Positions 44,265 through 53,232 of a DNA stretch of 64,000 bases are shown one piece after another. Below the pieces are notes generated by a model. That model made no database searches and was not told the DNA's origin. It worked only from the letters and a program-made list of their open reading frames with translations. Position 1 is the first letter of the stretch; every line of letters starts with the position of its first letter. The DNA lies in contig NZ_JAAONY010000001.1 in assembly GCF_011602085.1 (NCBI RefSeq), positions 1,426,001 through 1,490,000 on the forward strand. The letters run 5' to 3'. This DNA is from Pseudoteredinibacter isoporae (GTDB taxonomy: Bacteria > Pseudomonadota > Gammaproteobacteria > Pseudomonadales > Cellvibrionaceae). The position numbers were made by a program, and so were the translations under genes.

Positions 44265-46085
44265 ATGAAACGCTTGCTTACGTTGCTTGTAGCGGTTGGA
44301 GCTTGCAGTTATGCAACGGCAGAGTCCACTCAGCTGTATTGGGGTGATACTCATCTTCATACCAGCAACTCTTTTGATGTCTATCTTTTTGGTACTCCCG
44401 CATCCACTTTGGATACCGCCTACCGGTTTGCCAAAGGTTTGCCGGTTATCAGCCCAACCACGGGTATGCGCTGGCAGCTTTCCGAACCTCTGGATTTCCT
44501 GGTGATTGCTGATCATGCAGAAATGATGGGTACTATTCCTCGCATGCTCGATGGAGAACCTTTATTAGCCTCCACAAAATCAGGAAAGGTGTTGGGCAAA
44601 ATTGGAGGAAAGAAGAGCGCAAAAGAGCTGTTGGATGTTTATTCCCTGATTGTTCAAGCGGGTAGCGGAATCAAAAACTCAGCGGGTCTTAGTGGTAAGG
44701 ATATCTATCAGGATCTTCATGGTGGCGAAAAACGTCGTTCAACCTGGGACGATCATATTCAAACCGCAGACCGTTACAATGCGCCAGGAGTATTTACCAC
44801 TTTTATCGGTTGGGAATGGAGCGCGACCCCAAAAGGTGGAAACCTGCATCGTGTGGTGTTCACGCCTGAGGATGCAACCGTTGCCAGCCAGTTTTTACCG
44901 TACAGTACCCTTGAAAGCAGCGATCCGAAAGATCTATGGAAGTGGTTGGACAAGACCTCTAAAAAAACCGGCGCAGACTTTCTGGCTATTCCCCATAACC
45001 CTAATGTGAGCCTTGGGCAAATGTTTCCATTGGTGACCCAGAAGGGTGATGCCATTGATGAGGCCTATGCCGGGGCTCGTATGCGCTGGGAGAAGGTCAT
45101 TGAAACCACACAAATTAAAGGTGACTCCGAGGCTCATCCATTGCTGTCGCCCACCGATGAGTTTGCCGACTTTGAAACTTTTTCATTTCTCCTGTCCCCC
45201 GATGGTCGAGTCGCCGAACCGGATGAAGGTGACTACGTGCGCTCAGGCTTGAAGCGAGGCCTGGAGCTGAGGAGAAAAATCGGAGTGAACCCTTATCAGG
45301 CGGGAATGATTGGCAGTACAGATTCCCATACCGGCCTGTCTGCGGTAGAGGAAAACAATTTTTCTGGAAAAGGACAGAAGGACTCTGACCCAGTGAGTCG
45401 CGAAAAACCAACCGGTATTGGATCTTCCAGAGGCTGGGATATGGGGGCGGCGGGTTATGTGGCCGTGTGGGCTGAAGAAAACAGTCGTGACGCAATCTTC
45501 GCAGCGTTTAAGCGGAAAGAAGTGTACGCGACAACAGGCCCTCGTATTCAGTTGCGCTTCTTTGGTGGTTTTGATTTTGAGCAAGCCGATGTGAATGCCG
45601 ATGATCCTGCAACGGTCGGTTATCAAAAAGGCGTTCCGATGGGGGGCGATCTTACGCAGGCCCCAAAAGGAAAGGCGCCCACTTTTCTGGTACAAGCGAT
45701 AAAAGATCCACGCGAAGCCAATCTGGATCGAATTCAGATTGTCAAAGCTTGGGTCGATAGCCATGGAAAGAGCCATGAAAAAATTTATGACGTCGCTCTT
45801 TCGGATGGTCGACAAGATGGTGCTCAGGCCGTTGGAAATACTGTCGATCTGAAAACTGGAAAGTACAGTAATTCCATCGGTGATGAAAAGCTCACGGCAT
45901 TATGGCGTGATCCGGACTTTGATGCTCGGCATGCAGCACTTTACTATGCCAGAGTTTTGCAAATCCCAACGCCTCGCTATTCCCTGTTCGATGCCATTGC
46001 TTTAGGCATTGATCCCAAAGCAACTGGAAGGCCAGCGACCATTCAGGAGAGAGTGTACGGCTCGCCAATTTGGTACAGCCCTTAA
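44265..46085 (+). CDS. Exported DUF3604 protein, PHP-like metal-site fold (second of two)
   Basis: 606 residues with a signal peptide (MKRLLTLLVAVGACSYATA). Carries the same motif set as the preceding gene: YWGDTHLHTSNSFDV, LVIADHAEMMG, LAIPHNPNVSLGQMF and GSTDSHTGLSAVEENNFSG, so it is a diverged tandem paralogue. Both keep PTP(S/R)(W/Y) and SPIWY near the C-terminus. The two start 31 bp apart end to start. Separate specificities rather than simple redundancy are likely, since loops around residues 110-150 differ. Confidence 0.85.
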   Translation: MKRLLTLLVAVGACSYATAESTQLYWGDTHLHTSNSFDVYLFGTPASTLDTAYRFAKGLPVISPTTGMRWQLSEPLDFLVIADHAEMMGTIPRMLDGEPLLASTKSGKVLGKIGGKKSAKELLDVYSLIVQAGSGIKNSAGLSGKDIYQDLHGGEKRRSTWDDHIQTADRYNAPGVFTTFIGWEWSATPKGGNLHRVVFTPEDATVASQFLPYSTLESSDPKDLWKWLDKTSKKTGADFLAIPHNPNVSLGQMFPLVTQKGDAIDEAYAGARMRWEKVIETTQIKGDSEAHPLLSPTDEFADFETFSFLLSPDGRVAEPDEGDYVRSGLKRGLELRRKIGVNPYQAGMIGSTDSHTGLSAVEENNFSGKGQKDSDPVSREKPTGIGSSRGWDMGAAGYVAVWAEENSRDAIFAAFKRKEVYATTGPRIQLRFFGGFDFEQADVNADDPATVGYQKGVPMGGDLTQAPKGKAPTFLVQAIKDPREANLDRIQIVKAWVDSHGKSHEKIYDVALSDGRQDGAQAVGNTVDLKTGKYSNSIGDEKLTALWRDPDFDARHAALYYARVLQIPTPRYSLFDAIALGIDPKATGRPATIQERVYGSPIWYSP

Positions 46086-46122
46086 CATTCCTGTTTCCCG
46101 TTCAAGTTTCTCTGGGTAGATT

Positions 46123-46148
46123 CCTGCGTGCGGCTAGCGGCACGCAGG
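46123..46148. terminator. Hairpin between convergent genes
   Basis: CCTGCGTGC and GCACGCAGG, nine-base perfect arms around eight bases, between the second DUF3604 gene and the minus-strand reductase-like gene. No T-run in either direction, so only a possible bidirectional terminator. Confidence 0.5.
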
Positions 46149-46158
46149 GAAAATGGCG

Positions 46159-46776
46159 TTATGCTTGATGATAAACAAACGCTGCATTGGTGCCTCCACC
46201 CTGAGCAACGGCAATCTCAATATTTAAATGCGCCATCGCCTCAAGATAACGAGCTGATTTCAATGGGCCAGCATCCAATGCGGAAAAACCACAGTCGCTC
46301 GCCAAAGACATAACGCCGTGTTTTGACGTTTTGTCGTCACCACTGATAAACGCTGTGATGGTATGCCCTTTACGGTCGTGATGTTCCCTGGCCATTACGT
46401 CGGCAAAGATAGTATTGAAGGCTTTGACCACTTTCGCTTGTGGTGCAAGTGCAGCAATTTGTTCAGCCGCTGAAGTTTCCTGTCCCAGAAGCAAGGGGGA
46501 CCAGTCTTCATTGAGGGGGTTGCAGCAGTCGATAATGGTCTTGCCGTTCAATTCATCGGCAAGGGACTCAATCAAGGTTTGGATGGCGCCATAGGGAATG
46601 GCGAGAACGATCGCATCTGCAGACTGAATACCTTCAATAAACGTCGCCGTCGGATAGTGTTCCGCGCCACGGCTTGCGTCCTTGGAGCAGACAGTCACAT
46701 TTCTACCCGCATCATTGAACAACTTCGCAAGTTTTTGTCCGACACTGCCATAACCCACTACAGAGATGTGTTTCAT
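46159..46776 (-). CDS. NADPH-dependent F420 reductase-like / NADP oxidoreductase
   Basis: 205 residues. The Rossmann start VVGYGSVGQKLAKLFNDAG (about 6-25) and the pattern SADAIVLAIPYGAI place it in the F420-dependent NADP oxidoreductase family. Many proteobacterial members lack F420 and act as NAD(P)H-dependent reductases or dehydrogenases. Divergently paired with an HxlR regulator across a 125-bp gap with a large dyad, so its expression is probably controlled by that regulator, perhaps in response to an electrophile or redox stress. Confidence 0.85.
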   Translation of the reverse strand: MKHISVVGYGSVGQKLAKLFNDAGRNVTVCSKDASRGAEHYPTATFIEGIQSADAIVLAIPYGAIQTLIESLADELNGKTIIDCCNPLNEDWSPLLLGQETSAAEQIAALAPQAKVVKAFNTIFADVMAREHHDRKGHTITAFISGDDKTSKHGVMSLASDCGFSALDAGPLKSARYLEAMAHLNIEIAVAQGGGTNAAFVYHQA

Positions 46777-46815
46777 TGGTTTTACCTTTGGTTTAGAGAT
46801 TAATAGTTAAATATG

Positions 46816-46847
46816 GTATACATTGGTAACTAGTAACTGATGTATAC
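46816..46847. promoter_or_regulatory. 32-bp dyad in the HxlR/reductase divergent promoter
   Basis: Outer arms GTATACAT and ATGTATAC are perfect and share their centre with an inner ACTAGT; 13 of 16 position pairs are complementary. Placed between two divergent start codons, it is the natural operator candidate for the adjacent HxlR protein, a family known to bind dyads in divergent promoters. Confidence 0.7.
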
Positions 46848-46901
46848 TGCGGATAGTAGGCTTGCTTTTATCGGCAATCAATTAGGCACCCGGAGGTAAC
46901 T

Positions 46902-47282
46902 ATGGCAAAACACACTGGCAGTGATGTTGCCCCTAACGTTTACGCTGCGATTTGTCCTTCACGTGAGGTTCTAGCGTTAATTGGCGAAAAATGGGTGTCG
47001 TTGATTGTTGGGGCACTTGATCAACGGGTACTGAGATTTGGGGAATTGAAGCGCTTATGCGAGGGCATTTCCCAAAAAATGCTGACCCAGTCCCTTCGAA
47101 AAATGGAACGCGATGGCTTGATTGTTCGTGAGGTGTTTGATGATGAACTGGTGTTGCGTGTTGAGTATTCCCTAAGTCCACTAGGGCAAACATTGATACC
47201 TGTTGTTAGCATGGCAAAGATGTGGGCTGAGGAAAACTTACGCATCATTGAAGCGAATCGACGTGTATATGATGAGCAATAA
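46902..47282 (+). CDS. HxlR family transcriptional regulator
   Basis: 126 residues with a winged helix-turn-helix. The single conserved N-terminal cysteine of redox- or electrophile-sensing members is present (CPSREVLALIGEKW, about residue 27). LRFGELKRLCEGISQKMLTQ and LRKMERDGLIVR are the HxlR core. It starts with GGAGG and ATG at 46902. Divergent from the reductase-like gene, most likely its regulator. Confidence 0.92.
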   Translation: MAKHTGSDVAPNVYAAICPSREVLALIGEKWVSLIVGALDQRVLRFGELKRLCEGISQKMLTQSLRKMERDGLIVREVFDDELVLRVEYSLSPLGQTLIPVVSMAKMWAEENLRIIEANRRVYDEQ

Positions 47283-47386
47283 TTGGGTTTTATAGAAAGA
47301 GTTCACCGGTTTTTTCAGGGTCATCTTTCAGGGCTGTTTTCTATGGACCTTCCTGTTTCGGAGAGGTTTATGTCTCCGTTTTTGAG

Positions 47387-47403
47387 CTACCCACTTAGGG
47401 TAG
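47387..47403. promoter_or_regulatory. LuxR-type operator candidate, copy 1 (CTACCC-ACTTA-GGGTAG)
   Basis: Perfect six-base arms with a five-base spacer, 69 bp before the TonB receptor start. The same TACCC-N5-GGGTA pattern recurs at 50695-50711 before the MFS gene, with different spacer bases. The half-site TACCC resembles the NarL/GerE-family TACYY half-site, which fits the LuxR-type regulator encoded between them. Confidence 0.7.
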
Positions 47404-47471
47404 TACCGCCCGGGTCGGCTTGGGGGAATACTGTCAAACAGTAATCATAATAACGAAACTGAGGAAACCTC

Positions 47472-49766
47472 ATGTCCCAGCCCAGTGCCGTGCCCTCGCT
47501 TAAAACACTTTTAAGCCTCGGGATTGTTCTAGCCTATAGCCCCAGCCAAGCCGCTGTTATTGAAGAGGTCGTCGTAACCGCCCAAAAACGCAGCCAATCT
47601 GTAAATGATATCGGTGTTTCTGCCAGCGCTTTTGCTGGCGATTCTCTTCAAGACTATGGGGTCGATAGCCCTGTTGATCTCGGCAATCACACGCCTGGTT
47701 TAATCACCGTAAATGCCACCTCGGGTGGTACGCCCATCTTCGCGATTCGCGGAATAGGTCTAGATGATTTCAGTGCGAATAACAGCAGTGGTGTAGGCGT
47801 GTATACCGATGAGGTTTTTGCCAGCAGCCCGGCTTACCTGGGGGGACGTTTGTTCGATATTGAGCGGGTTGAAGTACTTAAGGGGCCACAGGGTACCCTG
47901 TACGGAAAGAATACAACGGGCGGTGCCATTAATTTTATCTCTAATAAGCCGACCGATGAATTTGAAGCCTATAGTGAACTGACGATTGCACGCCACAATA
48001 CCCGAGAACTGACTGCTGTCGTTTCCGGGCCTTTGAGCGAGGGCTTGCGTGGTCGCTTGGCTTTGAATGGCGTGCGTGGGGATGGTTGGCAAACGGATGT
48101 GAATACCGGTCGAGAGTTTGGTGATCAAGATCGTGCTGTGTTGCGTGGTTTGCTGGGTTTTGACTTGGGCAGTGATGGAGAGGTTCTGTTAAAAGCCTAT
48201 TATAGCGAAGACAAATCTACGCCAGCTTCTCCCCATGCTGAAGGTGTTGATGGCGTGTTGGGTGATCCGTCGTTTGCGGTGTTAAACGCTCCCCGAGACC
48301 CAAGTCGGGTAACGGTGGGGGATTTAGCTGTGTTCCGCGACGAAAGCGGCCAGGGGCTTTCGTTGAAAGTGAATTACGCTTTCGAATTATTCGATCTGGT
48401 TTCGATTACGGCTTGGGACAGTTACGAGCGCCGAGTGCTCGACAATTATGATGGTGGTGCACATTCGGCTACGGACCTTGGGCAAGATAATGATCTTGAG
48501 CAATGGTCTCAGGAATTACGCCTGCTTGGTGACAGTGGTGAAGGTTTCAATTGGATTGCCGGCGTTAACGTTTCCCGTGAAGAGGTGGATGTTCGGGATT
48601 TCTTTGATGATTCAATTTTACTGAGTGATTCCGTCGCTATTGAAGGCGTATTGAATCCCTCCGATATAAACAATCGCGGTGATGATTTATTTATAGCCGA
48701 TTATATTCAGGAAACCGATTCCTACGGTATGTATTTGCATACGGAGACGGATTTAAGTGATGACGTGAAGTTGATTGCGGGCCTGCGTTATTCCTATGAT
48801 GATCGCCGTTTCAATGGGGCTGCCGACAATCTCAGTTTTGGTGAGCTGATTCCGGTAACCACTTTGAATCAATCCCATGATGAAGAAGCGGTTACAGGCA
48901 AAGTGGGTATTGATTGGTTTGTTCATGAGGATCTGTTGCTCTTCTCCAATGTAGCAAGCAGTTATAAAAGCGGTATTTTCTACGGTGGTGCCGTGGTCGA
49001 TAGCAGCGCCTGGAGCTATATTGGTCCGGAGTCTGTGTTGTCTTATGAATTGGGTTTTAAGTGGACCGGTTTTGACGGCAGTATGCAGCTTAACGGTGCG
49101 TTGTTCCGTATGGACTACAGCGATCGCCAGTCTTTGCTAACCTTTGTTTCTGACGATTTTTCAAATCTTTTAGGGGTTGCTGTTGTGGATACCACTCTGG
49201 CAAATGTACCTGAATCGAGAACACAGGGTTTTGAAATGGACTTGAACTGGCTGCCTATGGATGGCCTGACCGTTCAGCTGGGCCTGTCCTATCTTGATGC
49301 CGAAGTGACCGAAGCGCCGACACTGAATGATTTGAGAGGGATTAATCCCGATCCGGCTGTGAATGATGCCGCGACGCTCGCAGGCAGTGGCTTTGTCGAT
49401 GCTTTGGGTGCGCCGCTTAACGCAGGGTCTGATTTATCCCAGGCACCTCAGTGGAGCTATAACGGCTTGCTGGCCTATGAATTCGAGCTGAGTGAAACAC
49501 TGCTTATGCGATGGCAAAGCAGTTACAGCTGGGTTGACGAACAATATGCCCAGCTCGCCGACAGCAATGCGCAATATGGTCCGATACGAGCGTTGAATGT
49601 CCGGGTGACAGTAGAGCAGAGCGATGGTCAGTGGCAGCTGAGTGTGTGGGGCCGGAACCTGGAAGACAAGGCTTCTGAAACCTATGCCTTTACCGGCTTT
49701 GCAGGGCGTACAGTGTATCGTCAGCAAGGGGCTACCTATGGTTTAACACTGCGCTACAATTTTTGA
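47472..49766 (+). CDS. TonB-dependent outer-membrane receptor
   Basis: 764 residues. Signal peptide, then a TonB-box-like stretch IEEVVVTAQKR near residue 30. The plug domain has FAIRGIGLDDFSANNSSGVG, VEVLKGPQGTLYGKNTTGGA and the following strands; the barrel ends with the terminal aromatic motif GLTLRYNF. It would import a scarce substrate using TonB energy. In this cassette the cargo is probably a guanidino compound, because a ureohydrolase and an MFS carrier follow, but iron chelates or other cargo are possible. A LuxR-type dyad lies just upstream. Confidence 0.93.
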   Translation: MSQPSAVPSLKTLLSLGIVLAYSPSQAAVIEEVVVTAQKRSQSVNDIGVSASAFAGDSLQDYGVDSPVDLGNHTPGLITVNATSGGTPIFAIRGIGLDDFSANNSSGVGVYTDEVFASSPAYLGGRLFDIERVEVLKGPQGTLYGKNTTGGAINFISNKPTDEFEAYSELTIARHNTRELTAVVSGPLSEGLRGRLALNGVRGDGWQTDVNTGREFGDQDRAVLRGLLGFDLGSDGEVLLKAYYSEDKSTPASPHAEGVDGVLGDPSFAVLNAPRDPSRVTVGDLAVFRDESGQGLSLKVNYAFELFDLVSITAWDSYERRVLDNYDGGAHSATDLGQDNDLEQWSQELRLLGDSGEGFNWIAGVNVSREEVDVRDFFDDSILLSDSVAIEGVLNPSDINNRGDDLFIADYIQETDSYGMYLHTETDLSDDVKLIAGLRYSYDDRRFNGAADNLSFGELIPVTTLNQSHDEEAVTGKVGIDWFVHEDLLLFSNVASSYKSGIFYGGAVVDSSAWSYIGPESVLSYELGFKWTGFDGSMQLNGALFRMDYSDRQSLLTFVSDDFSNLLGVAVVDTTLANVPESRTQGFEMDLNWLPMDGLTVQLGLSYLDAEVTEAPTLNDLRGINPDPAVNDAATLAGSGFVDALGAPLNAGSDLSQAPQWSYNGLLAYEFELSETLLMRWQSSYSWVDEQYAQLADSNAQYGPIRALNVRVTVEQSDGQWQLSVWGRNLEDKASETYAFTGFAGRTVYRQQGATYGLTLRYNF

Positions 49767-49824
49767 TTGCCGGTTTTGATGTCTGTTTTTGATTTATCAC
49801 GCTCACTGACCTACTCTGGGGGCA

Positions 49825-50703
49825 GTGAGCCATTGTTTTTCAATAACTATGATTTCAAGAAAATACAGCGAACACTTCTCGGCCTGGAGCGAGGCACTGG
49901 GGCAGGCCGTACAAGCGGTAGGCAGCGAATCGTTTTATGTGTCTCTCTGTCAGGGATTGTCAGCGCTGCCGGAAATGAGTCACCCTTTGGTCCTCTATTT
50001 TCCAAAGGGTGAACCACCGGTTGCTATTTATAGCGATTACACCGAGGCCGAAGACTATCGCCTCCAGATCGAGCAGTATATCTGTGGCCCTTATATTCTG
50101 GATCCTTATTATCGTTTGAGTGAAAGTCATGCGCCGAATGGCGTTTATCGCCTGCGGGAAATTGCCCCGGATGATTACAAACGCAGTGAATTTTATCACC
50201 GCTACTACAAGGCGATTGAAGCAGAAGATGAATTATCCTTTGTTCAGACTTTACAAAATGGTGATGCTTTACATATCTCCATGACCCCCGAAAATACCGG
50301 TAGTACGTTTTCAAAGTCCATGGTGCAGTTTACAAAAACCATTGCACCGGTGGTACTAGCGCTCAATGAACAGCATTGGCAAAGCATCGAGACAAAACCC
50401 AGTTCAACGCAGGGCCATTTGCATCGTGAACTCAGCCGGGGTTTATCTTTGTTTGGCAGTTCTGTCTTGACTGATAGAGAGATGGCAACACTGGGTTTCA
50501 TTTTGCAAGGCCACTCCAATCAATCGGCTGCGGATAGATTAGGCATTTCCATTTCCACCGTTAAGTTGCACCGTAAACATATCTATAAGAAATTGGACAT
50601 CAGTTCCCAGTCTGAGTTATTCCATTTATTTATTGATTCCCTCAGTTGTCTGGATCCGGAAAAAGATCTCGACCCTCTCGATGCTTATATGAAAATACCC
50701 TAA
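49825..50703 (+). CDS. LuxR family transcriptional regulator
   Basis: 292 residues with a GerE-type helix-turn-helix at about 212-275: LTDREMATLGFILQGHSNQS then ISTVKLHRKHIYKKLDISSQ. The N-terminal 190 residues do not show the acyl-homoserine-lactone domain I would recognise, nor a receiver domain. GTG at 49825 gives the long form; ATG at 49849 is an alternative. It sits between the receptor and carrier genes, both of which carry TACCC-N5-GGGTA dyads upstream, so it probably regulates both. Confidence 0.88.
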   Translation: MSHCFSITMISRKYSEHFSAWSEALGQAVQAVGSESFYVSLCQGLSALPEMSHPLVLYFPKGEPPVAIYSDYTEAEDYRLQIEQYICGPYILDPYYRLSESHAPNGVYRLREIAPDDYKRSEFYHRYYKAIEAEDELSFVQTLQNGDALHISMTPENTGSTFSKSMVQFTKTIAPVVLALNEQHWQSIETKPSSTQGHLHRELSRGLSLFGSSVLTDREMATLGFILQGHSNQSAADRLGISISTVKLHRKHIYKKLDISSQSELFHLFIDSLSCLDPEKDLDPLDAYMKIP

Positions 50704-50711
50704 TTGGGTAT
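50695..50711. promoter_or_regulatory. LuxR-type operator candidate, copy 2 (ATACCC-TAATT-GGGTAT)
   Basis: Perfect six-base arms spanning the stop codon of the LuxR gene, about 71 bp before the MFS ATG at 50782. Same TACCC-N5-GGGTA layout as 47387-47403. A TTGAC hexamer follows at 50716, consistent with a promoter between operator and gene. Confidence 0.7.
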
Positions 50712-50781
50712 ACCGTTGACTGAGCCCTCTCGTTACACTGAATTCAGTACACAGATAATAAAAACATCAGCGGGGCATTAC

Positions 50782-51969
50782 ATGCAACTTGGCCAATTGC
50801 GTTCAGATTCCATTATTGGTTTATGCCTGCTCAGTGTGTTGGGCGTTGTCGGGCTTTCAGGGCTGATGCTGTTGCCGGTTTTACTTGGTGCCTATGTTGA
50901 TTTTTTAGGTTTCAGTGAGAGCCACGCGGGTTGGGTAACCAGTGCAAATCTCGCAGGCATTGCGCTGATGTCATTGCTGGTTTCCTTTCAAGTTCGCCAT
51001 CGCTCTTTGTATCAGATTGCTTTTTGGGGACTGATACTGATGCTGCTCTTCGACGCATTGTCGATGCTGAGTGGCGGATTGAAGCAGTTGTTGTTTTTTC
51101 GGTTTATGTCTGGCCTTGGCGGCGGCGCCGTTCAAGCAGTTGTTGCTGCGGCGATTGCCCGTTCTTCTATTGCCGGGCGGGGCTATGGGATTTACATCGG
51201 ATTCCAGTTTGTATTGCCGGCCATTGCGTTTTATTTATTGCCAGCGTTTTTACAGCGCTTTGGTTTAAACGGTTTGATGGTGCTGCTGTTGGCCCTCGAA
51301 TTGCTGTTTTTGCTTTTTGCCAAGGTCTTGAACAGCTACCCATTGCCGGAACAGGCTTCTTCTCAATTAAAAGGCACGTGGCGTTCGAGCCATTTGGCTC
51401 TGCTAATCAGTAAGCCGTCCCTGCTGTCGCTGTTTGCCTTGTGTTTCTACGGTATTGCCAATGCGGGCTTTTATGCCTATGTCGAACGATTCGGTTTGCA
51501 CAGCGGTTTGGCTAATCAACAAGTGGGCGATGTCCTGGCCTTGGCAAATTTTCTTGCCGTTGCCGGGGCCGCTTTAGTGTATTACCTGGGTGATAAACAT
51601 GGCTTTTTACGCCCATTGAGCATCGGTATTTTTATTCAAGTGTTGTCCATGCTCTGCTTATTGCAGGGGGCCGGCTGGGCGTATTATGCCGGGGTTATTG
51701 TGTGGTCCCTGGCCTGGGCCTTTAGCTGGCCGTTTTTTCTCAGCATGCAAGCAAGCTTAGACAAAAGCGGTTCGGTAGTGGCGGCAGGGCAATGCAGTAA
51801 TTTAATTGGTAACGCAATGGGGCCGCTTATTTTCAGTTTTGCGTTGAGCGCCGACAGTTATGTGCCATTGATTACTGTCGCGATTGTATTTTTTATTTTA
51901 AGTTTGCTGCCCATGTTGGGTGTGGCGAAATATCTGCCGGACGGCAGTGTTGAATATGAGAAACAGTAG
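50782..51969 (+). CDS. MFS transporter
   Basis: 395 residues from the ATG at 50782; a TTG at 50704 would add 26 residues overlapping the operator and is less likely. Twelve hydrophobic segments are visible. FMSGLGGGAVQAVVAAAIAR near residue 110 is the motif C-like region of MFS carriers. It would move the cassette's substrate across the inner membrane, complementing the outer-membrane receptor. Its stop is ten bases before the ureohydrolase start. Confidence 0.88.
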   Translation: MQLGQLRSDSIIGLCLLSVLGVVGLSGLMLLPVLLGAYVDFLGFSESHAGWVTSANLAGIALMSLLVSFQVRHRSLYQIAFWGLILMLLFDALSMLSGGLKQLLFFRFMSGLGGGAVQAVVAAAIARSSIAGRGYGIYIGFQFVLPAIAFYLLPAFLQRFGLNGLMVLLLALELLFLLFAKVLNSYPLPEQASSQLKGTWRSSHLALLISKPSLLSLFALCFYGIANAGFYAYVERFGLHSGLANQQVGDVLALANFLAVAGAALVYYLGDKHGFLRPLSIGIFIQVLSMLCLLQGAGWAYYAGVIVWSLAWAFSWPFFLSMQASLDKSGSVVAAGQCSNLIGNAMGPLIFSFALSADSYVPLITVAIVFFILSLLPMLGVAKYLPDGSVEYEKQ

Positions 51970-51979
51970 GGGAAGCATT

Positions 51980-52936
51980 ATGTCTCAAGCCAGTGATTTA
52001 GCGTTTACGCGAGAAGGGCTTTACGGTACGACGGTGGAAGCAACCTTTGCTGGCGCGACCAGTTTTATGCGCCGACGCTACAGCCGAGACCTGACGGGTG
52101 TGGACGTTGCCATTACCGGCGTACCTTATGATCTGGCGACCTCCAATCGTTCTGGTGCAAGGCTCGGGCCACGCGCTGTGAGGGCCATTTCGTCAACGCT
52201 CTCTTGGGGAACCGTAATGGGGTGGGGCTTCGATCCTTTCAATACTTTGGCAGCCGTCGACTATGGTGATTGCGCCTTTGATTCCGGACGTCCGGATCAA
52301 ATCCCCGACGAGATTTATCAACACGCAAAAACCATCCTTGATCAAGATACCGCGATGTTGATGTTGGGTGGCGATCATTTCTCTACCTATCCCGTGATTA
52401 AAGCTCATGCGGAAAAGCACGGACCGATTTCATTAATTCACTTCGATGCGCACAGTGATACCTGGGAAGACGAAGACGGCCGAATTGATCACGGCACGAT
52501 GTTTTACCATGCGGCCAAGCAAGGCATTGTCGATGCTGAGCATTCAGCGCAGGTTGGAATGCGTCTCTTTAATCCTGATAGCCACGGTTACAATGTCTAC
52601 CCGGCTGAATGGGTACATGAAGAAGGCATTGAAAAAACCATTGCCGCTATTCGCCAGGTTGTGAGGGATCGTCCTTGTTACGTCAGTTTTGATATCGATT
52701 GCCTGGACCCGTCCTACGCACCAGGAACCGGAACCCCGGTGATTGGTGGCTTATCCAGTCATCAGGCGTTGAGAATTATCCGTGGTCTGGCGGGTATTAA
52801 TGTTGTGGGTATGGATGTCGTGGAAGTGGCTCCCGCTTATGATGTCAGCGAAATAACTGCGCTGGCGGCGGCAACGATTGGGTTGGATCTCCTGTGCCTC
52901 TATGCCTACAAGCATTGCCCGCCAGAAAAAGGGTAA
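51980..52936 (+). CDS. speB: Ureohydrolase, agmatinase/guanidinobutyrase-like
   Basis: Binuclear-Mn enzyme that hydrolyses a guanidino group to urea. 318 residues from the ATG at 51980 (AGGGGAAG upstream); an upstream in-frame start inside the MFS gene is rejected. All metal-ligand motifs are present: MLGGDHF, HFDAHSDTW and SFDIDCLDPSYAPGTGTP. GVPYDLATSNRSGARLGPRAVR near residue 50 is typical of agmatinase-type members. Agmatine is the default reading, but guanidinobutyrate or guanidinopropionate are as likely in a catabolic cassette, so the symbol is tentative. Confidence 0.8.
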   Translation: MSQASDLAFTREGLYGTTVEATFAGATSFMRRRYSRDLTGVDVAITGVPYDLATSNRSGARLGPRAVRAISSTLSWGTVMGWGFDPFNTLAAVDYGDCAFDSGRPDQIPDEIYQHAKTILDQDTAMLMLGGDHFSTYPVIKAHAEKHGPISLIHFDAHSDTWEDEDGRIDHGTMFYHAAKQGIVDAEHSAQVGMRLFNPDSHGYNVYPAEWVHEEGIEKTIAAIRQVVRDRPCYVSFDIDCLDPSYAPGTGTPVIGGLSSHQALRIIRGLAGINVVGMDVVEVAPAYDVSEITALAAATIGLDLLCLYAYKHCPPEKG

Positions 52937-52951
52937 TAATGTTTTCGTTTT

Positions 52952-52983
52952 AAGCGCCAGCCATGGACAGGCCGGCGCTTTTT
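52952..52983 (+). terminator. Intrinsic terminator after the ureohydrolase gene
   Basis: AAGCGCC and GGCGCTT arms (with an inner GCC/GGC) followed by TTTTT. It closes the MFS-ureohydrolase unit. Confidence 0.88.
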
Positions 52984-53232
52984 ATGAGCATTTACACCGT
53001 TCAAGGTTTGGAGTCGGATTCTATTATCGGTTGCCGGCCTCAAGTAGCCGATGCAAAAAAATGCTTTAGCTCGCAATAGCATAAGCTTATCCCTTGCGAG
53101 CCGCCGCTTTATTTATCCTGTTTAGCTCAATTCCTCGTTTTCTTTCTGTATTCTGTTTAATCTTAATTTATTAATTTACCTGTTCTTGATTTACAATTGT
53201 CCCAAGCAATAGGACAGGAGAGACAGATTTAT

